Below are positions 1 through 10,762 of a stretch of 64,000 nt of DNA, in pieces. Positions within the stretch are counted from its first letter, which is position 1. The number at the start of each line of letters is the position of its first letter. Both the position numbers and the translations under genes were made by a program. The DNA is from Gymnopilus junonius (taxonomy: Eukaryota; Basidiomycota; Agaricomycetes; Agaricales; Galerinaceae), in the NCBI GenBank assembly GCA_015501075.1, contig JADNYJ010000009.1, forward strand, positions 248,001 through 312,000, given 5' to 3'. The notes under the pieces are model-generated. The model ran no database searches, had not been told where the DNA came from, and saw only the letters and a program-made list of their open reading frames with translations.

Positions 1-5
1 CTTAG

Positions 6-260
6 GCTCTCCATCATCCATACTTTTTTGCACTCCCGAACCCTACCTTTCCGTCTAAGCTACCGAAGTGCAGCACCCAATTGTTTGCGAGACCGCTCGA
101 AGAAGTCGACGGCAATGTGGAGTTAAACCCGACTGGCCCAGGCGTCAAGGCTCGCAACGTCAACCTTAAACGCAAGCTCACATCTCCGGAAAGCGGTGAA
201 AGCAAAGGTCGTTCAATCGCCAGACGGTTAGACTTTTCTAGACACACTCCGGGCTCTTGA
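6..260 (+). CDS. 3' terminal exon of an unrecognised gene (5' end outside window)
   Basis: An open frame runs from a possible splice acceptor (ttag at 2-5) to TGA at 258-260. About 84 residues are visible. They are basic and polar, with several Ser-Pro or Thr-Pro sites (for example LTSPESGESKGR) and a C-terminus ending RRLDFSRHTPGS, which looks like a disordered, possibly phospho-regulated tail. I do not recognise a family. A reverse-strand ORF covers the same bases but shows nothing conserved. The exon call rests only on the open frame, the acceptor and the position upstream of GRS1. Confidence 0.35.
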   Translation, partial: ALHHPYFFALPNPTFPSKLPKCSTQLFARPLEEVDGNVELNPTGPGVKARNVNLKRKLTSPESGESKGRSIARRLDFSRHTPGS

Positions 261-471
261 TTCAATTTGATGGTGTACTAGTGAAGTTTTCGTATTATGG
301 CAAACCTCTGCTACGTCATGCGTGTAAATTAAGAAGATATTTGTAAAATTAAGGCAGAGACGTGTTTGCCAGAGCAAGGAATTGACCCGGCTATGAGGAT
401 ATAAATGGAAAGTAATTTTGCCGATCGCGGATGACTCGATAAAGAGGGGAACTTATAGATACAAAACTTTC

Positions 472-3042
472 ATGCGTGGTCTGCGCAATCTCCTCATCAG
501 ACCTCCATCTTATCTATACCCTCATCATCGTTGTATTTCAAGCATGGCGGCTCAGGACGGTTCAGTTCCTTCTGCCACGACGGTCAACAAAATCACACAC
601 CCGTTCGACAAGGTCCGTCTTGAGGCGTTGCTCAATCGCAGATTTTTCTATGCTTTTCGAGATCTACGGGGGTGCGCAAAATGACATTCTTAGATGACAT
701 TCCGATTAATCCTAACAAATTACGAAGGTGTTGCTGGTCTGTATGATTATGGCCCGCCTGGTTCATCTCTGCAGGCTAATATCATCGCTGAATGGCGGAA
801 ACATTTCATTATCGAGGAGAACATGTTGGAACTGGACACCACGGTCATGACGCCTTCTCCTGTGTTTGAAACTTCTGGCCATGTTGCGAGATTTGCGGAT
901 TGGATGGTCAAGGATGTAAAGACTGGCGACGTCTTGCGTGCCGACCATCTCGTGAAGAACGTACTCGAAGCTCGCCTCGCCGGTGACAAGAAGCGCGTGG
1001 GCTTGCGGCAGCCCCTGCTACCGATGATAAAAAGAAGAAAAAGAAAGCTGTCAAAACAGCGGCTGTTGTTCTTCCAGATGATGTGGTGGCCGAATACGAA
1101 AATATTCTTGCTCAGGTGAGGAACCTTTTCGTCACTTGAAGGTCGGCTTTTTGATTCATCTAGCTCGACAACTACTCTGGTGCCGATCTCGGAGAATTGT
1201 GCAGGAAACACAATCTACGCAATCCAGACACGGACAATGAAGTCGGGGAGCCACAATTATTCAATCTTATGTTTGCCAGTAGCATCGGTCCTACTGGCCA
1301 ACATCCTGGGCAAGTTCTTTCTTAGTTATAGCTATACACAGCTATTTAATCTATATACAGGTTCCTTCGCCCCGAGACTGCACAGGGGCACTTCCTCAAT
1401 TTCTCGCGTCTCCTTGACTTCAACAATGGACGCGTTCCTTTCGCGTCTGCGCAGATTGGCCGCTCGTTCCGTAACGAGATCTCACCGCGTGCTGGTCTTC
1501 TCCGTGTCCGCGAGTTTACGATGGCAGAGATTGAGCATTTCGTTGACCCAGAAGATAAGAGGCATGGACGTTTCAAAGAAGTCCGCGACGTCAAAATTAC
1601 CCTCTTGGATCGTCATGTTCAAGAAGCAGGCAGGAGCACAACAGCTCAAATGACTGTCGGCGAAGCCGTCGATAATGGCATCATTGCAAATGAAACTCTT
1701 GGTTACTTCGTTGCACGGATATACCTTTTCCTCATCAGGATTGGCATTAATCCTCAGAGACTCCGTTTCAGACAACACATGGCAAACGAAATGGCCCACT
1801 ATGCCACCGACTGTTGGGATGCCGAAATTCATAATTCTAACGGTTGGACTGAGTGCGTCGGCTGTGCTGATCGTGCAGCATACGATCTCACTGTACATTC
1901 CACTAAAACTGGACAACCATTGGTCGTCCGTCAAGCATTGAAGGAGCCTATTGTCACTGAGAAGGAGGTCCCTGAATGGAACAAGAAGGCCCTCGGGAAG
2001 ACATTCAAGCAGGATGCTGGTGTTATTCAAAAGACCGTAGAGTCGATGGATCAAGCAGAACTGACCAAGTTAAAGGGTCAATTAGCTCAGGGGTAAGAGC
2101 CTTAATTGATCACAAGAATAATTCCTAATTCTCCATGCTTCTTGGTTTGACAGTAAAGCAGTTGTTACTACTACGGAAGGCAAGGAATTTGAGATTACCC
2201 CCGAGGTGCTGACCGTTGAGCGCAAGACAATTAAACAATCGGGTGAGTAACCGACTATATCAATGCCATCATGCCATCTTACAAATTTGCTTTGTACAGT
2301 TCGTGAATATACCCCGAATGTCATAGAACCTTCCTTCGGTTTGGGCCGCATCCTGTACACATTGCTTGAACACAGCTTCTGGAGCAGAGAGCAAGACGTT
2401 GAGCGTGGTGTATGTACTTTTGAAGTCGTTCTCAGTTTCTGTTTTTTATTATTATTATTCCCAACTGCGCAGGTACTTTCACTGCCCTCCGTCGTAGCCC
2501 TACCAAAGTTCTCGTCGTGCCCTTAAGTGCTCGAGAAGAGTTTGATCCTTTAGTCAATGAAGTTTGTGCGTATATGTTGCTAGTTTCAACCCGTTTTCTA
2601 GCTGATTGGAATCTTCCTCCAGCTACTAAATTGCGAAAAGCGGGCGTCTTCTCCCGTGTTGACGACTCGAACACCTCCATCGGCAAACGTTATGCTCGTA
2701 ACGACGAGCTGGGCACGCCATTCGGTGTTACGCTCGACTTTGCCTGTACGCAGTTGCAATCTTATGAACTTTACGTTATTTCTACTGACATTCGATTCCC
2801 AACATCAGCCGTACAAAATCGTACTATGACCCTACGGTAAGTTGTTCATTTGCCCACGTCGTTATATCTTCAATCGTTAACTATATCCTCACTGCAGTGA
2901 ACGAGATACCATGGATCAGAGGATAGGCCCCATTGACGAAGTCATCGCCGTTGTTACAGAACTCGTCTTTGGTAATATTACCTGGGAGGAGGCGTGTAAG
3001 CGATTACCAGCCTATGATGGTGTACAGGCTGTCGACTCTTGA
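472..3042 (+). CDS. GRS1: Glycyl-tRNA synthetase (class II), with apparent frameshifts
   Basis: Charges tRNA-Gly in cytosol and mitochondria. The conserved order is visible: [104 protein letters not shown] and a C-terminal anticodon-binding part ([19 protein letters not shown]). The first ATG (472) precedes a basic leader. A second in-frame ATG at 544 (MAAQDG) would give a cytosolic form. I place about nine introns; the one at 1310-1360 uses GC-AG ends. Frame is lost near 654 (before FEIYGG), near 994 (one G missing before RGLAAAP) and near 2500 (one C missing in VVAPTK). The protein is otherwise highly conserved, so sequence error is more likely than loss of an essential gene. Confidence 0.93.
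1310..1360 (+). other. GC-AG intron in GRS1
   Basis: The exon before ends HPG and the exon after starts FLRPETAQG, which is continuous in glycyl-tRNA synthetases. This join works only if the intron starts at gcaagt and ends at atacag. No GT donor nearby keeps the frame. Confidence 0.8.
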
Positions 3043-3169
3043 GAGGCATTGGAATACTTGATTACAAGGACAACTGGCTATTGGTCCCCTCTCATTTACA
3101 GACAATGAATACTGAGGAATAGAATTTCAAATTCGATCATTGCACTAAAACTTCCATGACAGGGTGTTA

Positions 3170-4639
3170 CAGTGCCTTGCATATGAAACTGCCAACGCGA
3201 TTTCCGCGTCAACCTTGTTTGTTTGGCTACCTGTGACCATCAGTCACTTCTCGGATCTCGGAATAATGGCTCCGGATGCCTGGTTGGAGTGTCCCCGTTG
3301 CACGGAGGCTCGCAATACTGAATTGGTTGCATAGACATTGAATTTGTATGGTAAATTTACATGATTTCAGCACCAAGGAAGTAGTAGCCACAATTTTCGA
3401 TCCATCCCACAGCCATATCCGATGTAATTGATGCTGCTGCCTGAAAAATCAACCAAGGGCGACATTGAGGATTGATGGCTTCGTTTTCGTGGCGCCTTAG
3501 CCAAGCCTGAGGGAATGGAATGATTGCTCGATAGGGTTGAAATCAGGAGAGTAGGGAGGGAGATATATCAGCTTTGCTCCTGTTTCAAACATGTCAATTG
3601 AATTTGAGTGAAGAGACCAAAAATTGACTTGAAAAGAGTTACCACATTCTTGCACAATTAGTCTCTCAACTTCTTCATCGTGGTGGATTGAGCAGTTGTC
3701 CATGATGACAACACTATTTGGTCCAGGATATGGGTTGAGTTTCAGGGCCTAGAAAATATAATTGTGAATTAGAACTTTGTTCTCAATTACGAAGCAAGAA
3801 TATTATGAATATATACCACTTGCTCCTTCAGAAAGGTCAGAAACTTCTCTTTGTTGACAGAACCTTCGAAAATGTCGAGGGCAATGTAGCCCTCACAAGT
3901 GAAAGCAGGAAGGACAGAGTAATGCTGTCCCCTTATAAAAACCTCCTTACGAACGCAAGCTCGACCAACTTGTGCCCAGCCCATCTGCCGCTGATTGGTG
4001 CGATCATCGACACTGGATTCGTCGAGCCATACCATGTAGTCTGCTGGAATTTCTGCAAAAGCAGCCTGCCAGGTCGCGCGAAGGAGTTTGTTACGCTCAA
4101 CTGCCTCACTCGAGACCTTTTTGTGAGAAAGTGCCATCCGATGCATTGCCCGAGAGATAGTGGCGAGAGAAACATCAACATTGCGATACTGAAGAAGTTG
4201 CTCATGAACTTCGTCGAGATAAAGGACCGGGTTGGCGTCGATGAGAGATGAAAATATAATTCATGTCCCCCATGTTCAGAATACGGGGACGGCCTCGCGG
4301 TTTCGCCAATGGATTGTTCACAACTCCGTATTCACGATGCAAGCGAAGTACTTCTCTGACAGTGCGCTCGCTGCAACCTGCAAGTTTAGCTATCTCCTCA
4401 TTGGACTTGCCCAGATCTGTTTTCCACATAACCATGCGTTGGCGAATTTCTTGCGAAAGATGGGGAGGCATTGGGACGAAGGATGGATCCAATAGTCATT
4501 GCGCGAACGCGTACCGACGCGAAGAGGCTGAGATCCGAGGCCGTCCAAGACCCAATTGGGCAAGGACCCTTGTCACGGTACAAAGCGGTACAAACACGAT
4601 TTCAGAACTTCGCCTGGCAGTTTCATATGCAAGGCACTG
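3170..4639 (-). mobile_element. Tc1/mariner-type DNA transposon, copy A
   Basis: A 1470-bp element with about 25-bp perfect terminal inverted repeats (starting cagtgccttgcatatgaaac), flanked by TA at 3168-3169 and 4640-4641, the usual Tc1/mariner target duplication. It is almost identical to copy B at 28562-30032 but lies in the opposite orientation. It sits between the convergent 3' ends of GRS1 and the nucleoporin gene, so it disrupts no obvious coding sequence. Near-identity to copy B implies recent movement or gene conversion. Confidence 0.93.
3357..4471 (-). pseudogene. Tc1/mariner transposase (frameshifted copy A)
   Basis: Same transposase as copy B: an N-terminal helix-turn-helix (SNEEIAKLAGCSERTVREV) and a DDE catalytic domain with WLDESS, MDNCSIHH and SPDFNPIE. 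Relative to copy B it has one extra T near 4251, which diverts the frame after NMGDMNYI, and one missing A near 3507, which diverts it after EQSFHSL. Both changes are at mononucleotide runs. As written the protein is not made in full. Whether these are real mutations or base-calling errors cannot be decided from this sequence. Confidence 0.85.
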
Positions 4640-4996
4640 TAAAATTTAATTGCTGTGGAGTAAATTAACTGTCATTACCCAAAACGGGAACGACATCGGA
4701 AGCTGACCGTAGAAGGCACAACGAACCGATGGACGATGGACCACTGCTTAAAAACACCAACTGATGAGCATTACAGGGTAAAATTTGGCCCCTTTCGACT
4801 AGTTTGATATACGGTGACGAGAAGCGGGAAATGTACAAATACAAATAGTCATGGAAAACGGTGGAACAAGAAATCACAGGGGTAAATTGGACAGGATCAA
4901 TGAAAAAAAGGCGAGATTGAATCGTTACGTGTAGAAAGACGCGATAACAGGCGTCAAGGAGACGCAAAGGAAATATAAAATGTCCAGGGTATAAGT
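4640..4996. other. Intergenic / 3' UTR of nucleoporin gene
   Basis: About 350 bp between mariner copy A and the nucleoporin stop codon. The open frames here carry no recognisable motif. It probably holds the nucleoporin 3' UTR. Confidence 0.5.
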
Positions 4997-7663
4997 TTAC
5001 GGCTTGGGGGCGCCACAGACAGTACATTCTATCTTGGCTTCTGGGGTGTCTAGTCCACACTCAGAGCACTTCCAAGTACCTTTGGTTGCGGAAGGAGGTT
5101 TCATCCCTGCCGCAGCCCAGTTGAAGCCTGCAGCTGGAGGCGCAGGAGGCGCAGCGGTAGACACGGGGGTTGGAGTAATCGCAGGGGCACTACCCGGAAG
5201 AGGCTCGTCGCAGACTATACATTGAGATGCACTGGCTGGGCTCGAGAGACCGCATGCTGAGCAAATCTTAGAATCTTTGGCCACAACAGGAGCCTTTAGG
5301 CCTGCAGCTGCAAAATCGAAAGCTTTCGCTGGAGCGGGAGCAGGTGCGGAGGGAACAGGGCTTGATGAGCTTATGCGCCTAACTGCAGTTGGCTTGCTCA
5401 CTTTAGGAGGGCTGGCCTTGTACGAACCAGAATACGATCCCGGTGTCTTCGGCTTGGAGGGATCATAATCGAAGGAGAACGACGCAGACTTCGAAGAACC
5501 GAAATCAAAAGTCGGTAAAGACAACTTTGGAAGGGCCTTCACATCGTTCTGCAACTTCAACTGGTCCGCTGTGCTAGGTAAAGTAGAAGTCACCGTAGCT
5601 CCAAAAGCAAAAATGGGTAAAGATGAGGTAGGTGTTGCACGGACTGTTTGCTTGATAGCTTCAATGTCAGACTTCTCTGTTTTCTCGGTCTCCTTAGCGT
5701 CGGACTTGAAGGTAAAATCAAAGCCGGTGACCGGCGGAGTGAACTTGAAATCACTTTTTGGGAGTGGAGGTACTGGCGCAGCAGATGTAGTAGGGAGTGG
5801 GGATGACGATGGCAATGGCGAGGCGGAAGTCTCTGCTTGAAAACTGAACCGGAGTTTGCTTGGCTCCTTGGGAATGGAGCTCGACTTCAGGCCATTAAAC
5901 GAAGGCCTTGAAGTTGGGCTAGTAGCACTGACATGTGAGCCTGGAACATTGCCGTTTACTTGAGTAGTCAATTTCGCGGTCTCTTTGATTTTCTCCTTCT
6001 CCGCCTCGTTGGGACTCATCATGTCCACATCGACTTCTTCTACGACAATGTCAGCACTCGGAGATGATATTGAAGTCTTTGGCCAAGCGAGAGACAGAGG
6101 CTCATGGCCATTAGCACTTGGTTTAGTTTTCTTCATTGCACGCCGAGATTCGTCCTCGTCCTCTTCAGGCTCCTCCACGACATAAGTGACCTTCCTTGTC
6201 TCAACTACGACCGGTGGTTCGCGTTGTGCAGGAGGGGAACGTGACGTATCTTCAGAAGGATTACGCTTTTCTAGGTGAGGGGGCGGGCGCGAACGTTTGC
6301 TTCCCTTAATACCGAAACATGTCAGTGGAATCTTAGTCGCTATAGGAAGACAAACCTTTGGCAGCGTTGCTTCTATGATAGCTTGTGGAGAGTACTCCTT
6401 GATCTTCTCCTTCTCATCTGCCTTAAATGTCTTTTCCTCTGTGGTTTGATCCTTGGATGGTGCAGGAGGTTTGCCAGTGGCACGAGGTCGCTTGGTACCC
6501 CGCCTAGGGGGCCCAATCTTTCCTACAGGACTGGATACCTGGTATGGATTACTTAGGTCTGGCTTTTTGGGAGGGGTAGTTTCTTTGATTAACCCAGCCA
6601 TAAAACTGGCAGTCTGAGTTTGTTTAGTTGTTTGGGGTGGGCTCGCCCGAGAACCTTCTCCAGATGACGTCGACGACGCATCGGGCCATGCGTGTCGCAA
6701 TGGCGAAGGGACGACAGGGGCCGTGGGTTTTGCGGGTGTTCGAAGGCGAGAAGTAGACGACAATGCATTAGGTTTTCCTGAGGCACCATTTGACCCATTT
6801 GTCCGTGGCATTGTTGGGGAAGTGTGAGGGAAGGGTACGTAAGACGCATTTTTGGAGGACTCAGAACTCGCCAATGACTCCTCGTCCACTTTCCGCCTTT
6901 TACCATCAGAGAGATGATTTCTCCCAGCATTGGTGTTATCCCTTATTAAAAGACGCTCAGATTTGGTAGGAGTGACAACCAAGGCCGGAGATGCATATCT
7001 GTTGCGCGTGCGAGGATGTTTAGCACTGCCTGCACCTTCCCATCGATAGGAACCATTGGGATTTCTAGCCAATTTCTTCTGAGGAGTCGGCGTAGACGGT
7101 TGAGCATTGGCATCGGCCAACGACAGGGAAACTGGTTCTACGCCAGGGGCAGTGAATTGGAAAGTGAATTGCGCAGATTCTTGGGCTGCAAGTGCTGATC
7201 AGTAAAATACATGTTGCAAGTACAGGTATTACTCACCGTGACCACTTTCTGACGATTCGGGACTTACTTTATTGAGCAACTGGGAATCTTGTGAGCGATG
7301 TTTGTGGATTGATCCGTGAGGGGGTCCACTCGTAGGCTCAAATTGGGGCACAGTGTGACCTGTTAAATCAGGTCTTTCTGAAGAGGCGCTCTATCGAGGG
7401 AATTAGAAAAGCTATTCAAAAACAGAACCTGAACAACACCGTACTGTCAAATTTGGTTCTCCTAACTGTGTTGGTGGTGGAGAAGGTTCCGCGTCTTGAT
7501 TGGCCTCTCCAGGCCACCAGTAACGGACAATCTTAGTAACCTATGAAGAGGCAAGGAATAAGGAAAAGGAAAAAGAAGAAGAAAATAACGCAACGAAGGA
7601 GTACGGGCTGGACCGTGTCTTGCGAGCCGCAGAGCGATTCGAACTGTTGCGAATGGCGCTCAT
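4997..7663 (-). CDS. Nucleoporin with two C-terminal RanBP2-type zinc fingers (Nup153/Nup124-like)
   Basis: Predicted nuclear pore basket protein. The long central and C-terminal exon is open for over 700 codons and is Ser/Pro/Lys rich and largely disordered. It carries scattered FG-like patches (IFAFGAT, TFDFGSS, FDFAAAG). Two RanBP2 zinc fingers follow, CSACGLSSPASASQCIVC and WKCSECGLDTPEAKIECTVC, which in this family bind Ran or nucleic acid. The start is the ATG at 7661-7663 (MSAIRNSSNRSAARKTRSS), joined through short introns near 7545-7600, 7400-7440 and 7200-7240 to ALAAQESAQFTFQFT. A further 51-nt in-frame stretch near 6307-6357 (gtttgt...ttaag) may be another intron. Which Nup it is remains an inference. 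Confidence 0.75.
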
Positions 7664-7820
7664 TGAGGACAGAGCAAAGGAACAGCGAGGACAATGAGTT
7701 TTGTAACAAGGACAAAGGCCAAGGCAATCCACTTTAGGGCAGGTACGTAAAGTGTCACGTGATTATTAACTCTCACTCAGTCCAGTTCTCTCCGTGCGAC
7801 CTAATCCTCAACAAGCTAGC

Positions 7821-8539
7821 CATGGTGAACAAGGTCGTCAAGACCGAATATCCTCTCATCGACGCAGACCCACATGCTTCCCGGGTAATAAGATATTTCA
7901 GGCCCTCAGACTACGCCGTTTGGGCAGGCTTGACCGCAGGTTTCCCAAGTGCTCTATACTTATGGGGTGTGTGATTCCTGTCCGCCTCGAGTGCATTAAT
8001 TTGCTAATGATATCCCAGAAATGGCGGACCCAACTAAACTAAAGCTCAAGACACCTCTCAAACTCAGTGGTTTCTTGGGCTTCACAGCGGGCTTCTTAGC
8101 CGCCTACCAAAGATCAAGCCGTTCGTTTGATCCAGCAATCAAAGTAACCGTATTACTGACCTAGTTGAAAGTGCGATTCTGGGGTTGGTCAGAGAACAAA
8201 CGAGAGGAAGATAAGGATTTGGCAGAGCTTAGACAACGCGCTCAGGAGGGAAAGTCTTTGTATGGCGAGTCTTTGCAGCCAGCCTGGGTGCAACAAGCAG
8301 CAGCCAGCAATTCCCAGTGGTCTCAGCTTAACTTCGGTAAGTAGTCCATTTTTACTATTAGATTCCTTATTGAATGTACCCATCCAGCTCTCTTCCCAAT
8401 GTAAGCTCCAAATGCATTTACACACCTGGTCATATTCACATTCTAACTCTGTGTTTGTAGGTTTAACCTTGTCAATCATCCTTATCATGGGACGGATCCG
8501 GCAAAATATGGTGTGAAAAAGGAAGACGAAAGTTCTTAG
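7821..8539 (+). CDS. NADH:ubiquinone oxidoreductase (complex I) 21 kDa accessory subunit, fungal type
   Basis: Spliced protein of about 170 residues. The N-terminal block has YPLIDADPHASRVIRYFRPSD and WAGLTAGFPSALYLWE. A hydrophobic segment follows (LSGFLGFTAGFLAAYQRSS), then the conserved LRFWGWSENKREED and a C-terminus with FNLVNHPYHGTDPAKYG. This matches the mitochondrial complex I 21 kDa subunit family with its paired N- and C-terminal domains. Four introns are inferred. The second ends ttgaaag, which restores the RSS-LRFWGW join. The third and fourth flank a 13-nt exon (8388-8400). No frameshift is needed. Confidence 0.85.
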
Positions 8540-8935
8540 CGCTTTTATTGTATCTCCAATCATTAATTTGCTCTATGGAAGCACTTCGCCTGTTAGATTG
8601 TGAGCGGCAGAACTCTCGAGCACCTGCCGACTTGAAAACAACAACAGCACCATCTTTCATAACACGGTAGTTGTCCGTGAGCATTACAAATCTCTTTGGC
8701 GACAATCAATCTTCGTGTTCGCATTCTTGACCTTTGTGTGCCATTATAGCATCGCGTGAATTCTCCACTGAAATCTGATGTTCGTCAGACTCCTCCAATA
8801 CATACCAGGCTCCAGGTCAAAATATTGCTTCCTCCCGGAAGGCCCAACAGGGCCTACATGTAGCCGAGAATCATGCATAGGAGACCCATCTACCCTATAA
8901 AAGTTGGTACAATGGACGTCCAATCCTAAGATAAA
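8540..8935. other. Intergenic region between complex I subunit and GH45 remnant
   Basis: About 400 bp. The only sizeable frame is a 77-codon reverse ORF (8472-8705) that overlaps the last exon of the complex I gene; I see no family in it. A promoter for the downstream GH45 gene is expected here; ccctataaaag near 8893-8903 is a TATA-like box about 35 bp upstream of the GH45 ATG. Confidence 0.4.
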
Positions 8936-9808
8936 ATGTTGTCTTCTGTCATTGGTTCTAGCAGTTTGCTGGTTGTCAACGCTCTGGCTCTCGAAGAAAG
9001 GGCCACAGGTGGATACGTCCAGAACCCCTCTGCATCGTCCTCCTTTACCATGTACACGGGCTATGGAAGTCCAGGTATACCATCCAGGGTGGAGCTCGAT
9101 TTCAATAGGGGTTGACTAACTTATTATGCAGCTTGCGGGAAATCGGCCACTGGCCTCACGGCTGCCATTAACCAATTAGCCTTCGAAGCAGCACCAAGAT
9201 CAGGTGCTGACGATGCCTACGGACGGCGCTTCTCTTCGACTGGAACGCCTGGCCCATTTTCTCCGTCTATCACTGGTCCACTCAAAGTATCATCGTTAAG
9301 GTGACCGATTTGTGGCAAATTTTAAGTAACGTTTTTGCGAGGCTTTTTTGCTGAAAGGGATTCAACCCAGTCCAAGGGAACCAGGTACGCCATTGAAGCC
9401 TTCAATATTCCTAATATTCTCTGACGCTACCATTTGTACAGGAATGGTATGGCCAAACCACAGCTCAACATACTAATCAACATGAAAAGACCTTCCAGTA
9501 TGCAAACATTCCTCGATAAAAAAAAAGTCAGCTGATTTGTTGCTAAGCTTTGATATCTGTGAAGACACCGGAGGCCCAGCAGCCTTTCCTGTCAGGCAAT
9601 GGAGCCGGACTGGGATTTCACAGAAGTGTCCTATAGTCAATGGAAGGGTTCTGACAGTGGCGCTCTCTTCAGTAGTGCTTGCCTTTCAGGAGAGACAGCT
9701 GCAAACTGGCTGGCTGTCGGACGTGGGAATAAAGGTGAGTCCCATTCGTTACACATTGAAGTGACTGTCATTCGTTGACAAAGACATAAAGGGACTGCGC
9801 CTCCTTAA
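8936..9808 (+). pseudogene. GH45 (subfamily C-like) endoglucanase, decayed
   Basis: A secreted cellulase remnant: a leader (MLSSVIGSSSLLVVNALALEER), then ATGGYVQNPSASSSFTMY, CGKSATGLTAAINQLAF, VKVTDLW, EWYGQTT, FDICEDTGG, SQWKGSDSGAL, ACLSGETAANW and a final exon TAPP-stop, in the order of fungal GH45 subfamily C. The catalytic-type Asp in KVTD is kept. Frame is lost between GPLK and IIVKVTD, after GGPAAF, and near the YSQWKG motif. Conserved cysteines are replaced: GCGSP is GYGSP, DACGRC is DAYGRR, DLCP is DLW, and WCG is WYG. Loss of several disulphide cysteines along with the frameshifts argues for genuine decay. Confidence 0.8.
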
Positions 9809-9948
9809 AGATTTGGAAAAGGTTTCGACAAGGAAGATTCAAGAAGAAGTGGATGTTTTTGGGCCTTCGTTACCAAGAGATCTCATCCTTTGGACCATAC
9901 TTGGGTTGAGTTTAGGCCAATTATACAAACTGTTTGGAATCAATAATA

Positions 9949-10019
9949 GGGTTCTTCAGAGTGGTCGATTTGAGCTCAATTTGAGGTTCATTTGAGGTCG
10001 ATTTGGAATTTGATTTGAA
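9949..10019 (+). repeat. Left terminal inverted repeat of the split element
   Basis: About 71 bp, starts gggttcttcagagtggtcga and continues with GATTTGA/TTTGAGG repeats. It pairs with 18081-18150 in reverse complement with few mismatches. Confidence 0.8.
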
Positions 10020-10245
10020 CAGAAGCCGTGACGGCAAGACTCGGGAACGTCCGAAATCGAGCCCAAATCATGTTCAACTTTGACCGTACCACACGAAATC
10101 ACTGAATCGAAATGCCAAGCTCAACTGAGTTTCAAAACACATGATGTTTTTGATCATTTTTTTTGACATCGACACACACATATTTGCCTTTGATCACTGC
10201 CCGACCTTTCCCGATGCAAGCGCCGCCTGCGTCGGTCATCGTACT

Positions 10246-10702
10246 TGTTACGACTCTCTTTTCTTTATCTTATCGCGCGCCCTTCTCTTCCTTTTCCTTA
10301 TCATTTTGTCGAACAATTACTATTTATAGTTTCTTCATGATCATCTTCGCTCGCGAGATGATCATTCTCTTTCTTACTTGTACGAGGACAATCTTTTCCT
10401 TTCTGATCATCATCCCTTCCGCAGTACTCTATGATGATCATCCCCTTCCGATTCCCCTTGTTTTGTTATCGTTTCATTATATTATTATCAACCACAAATA
10501 CTATATAAACTGTAGCTAGACTACGATGTACATTAGCTTGTTCTTGAGAAATACACATCTCTTGTAACATTCAAGACGAACTTGAACCACTAGGCATTCT
10601 TCTGTCGAAGACAATACCTAGCGGACTTCATCGAACGAACTCTACGACTACTACGCCAGACCTTATCTTATCTGATTAGGTTCTGTCGTCAACGTCGTAA
10701 CA
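10246..10702 (+). repeat. 5' LTR
   Basis: Begins tgttacgactctc and ends gtcgtcaacgtcgtaaca. It contains a TATA box (tatataaa near 10502-10509). About 30 nt further on, agcttgttctt (10535-10545) is the likely 5' end of the transcript. Confidence 0.9.
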
Positions 10703-10703
10703 A

Positions 10704-10714
10704 AAGAACAAGCT
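10704..10714 (+). promoter_or_regulatory. Self-primer type primer-binding site
   Basis: aagaacaagct lies 1 nt after the 5' LTR and is the exact reverse complement of agcttgttctt at 10535-10545, where transcription should start below the LTR TATA box. This is the Tf1/sushi self-priming arrangement (11-nt match). No ordinary tRNA 3'-end complement is visible here. Confidence 0.65.
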
Positions 10715-10762
10715 ACCACCTCATTCAACGCTTCTGCCTAGCAAGCGTTATCCGCCGACATT

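Noticed and set aside
472..3042. GRS1 as a true pseudogene
   Set aside because: Sequence is conserved over the whole length with sensible splice sites. The one-base breaks match a window-wide run-length pattern, so error is more likely.
8472..8705. 77-codon reverse ORF (MSPKRFVMLTDNYRVMKDGA)
   Set aside because: Overlaps the terminal exon of the complex I gene, has no family resemblance, and no splice partner was found.
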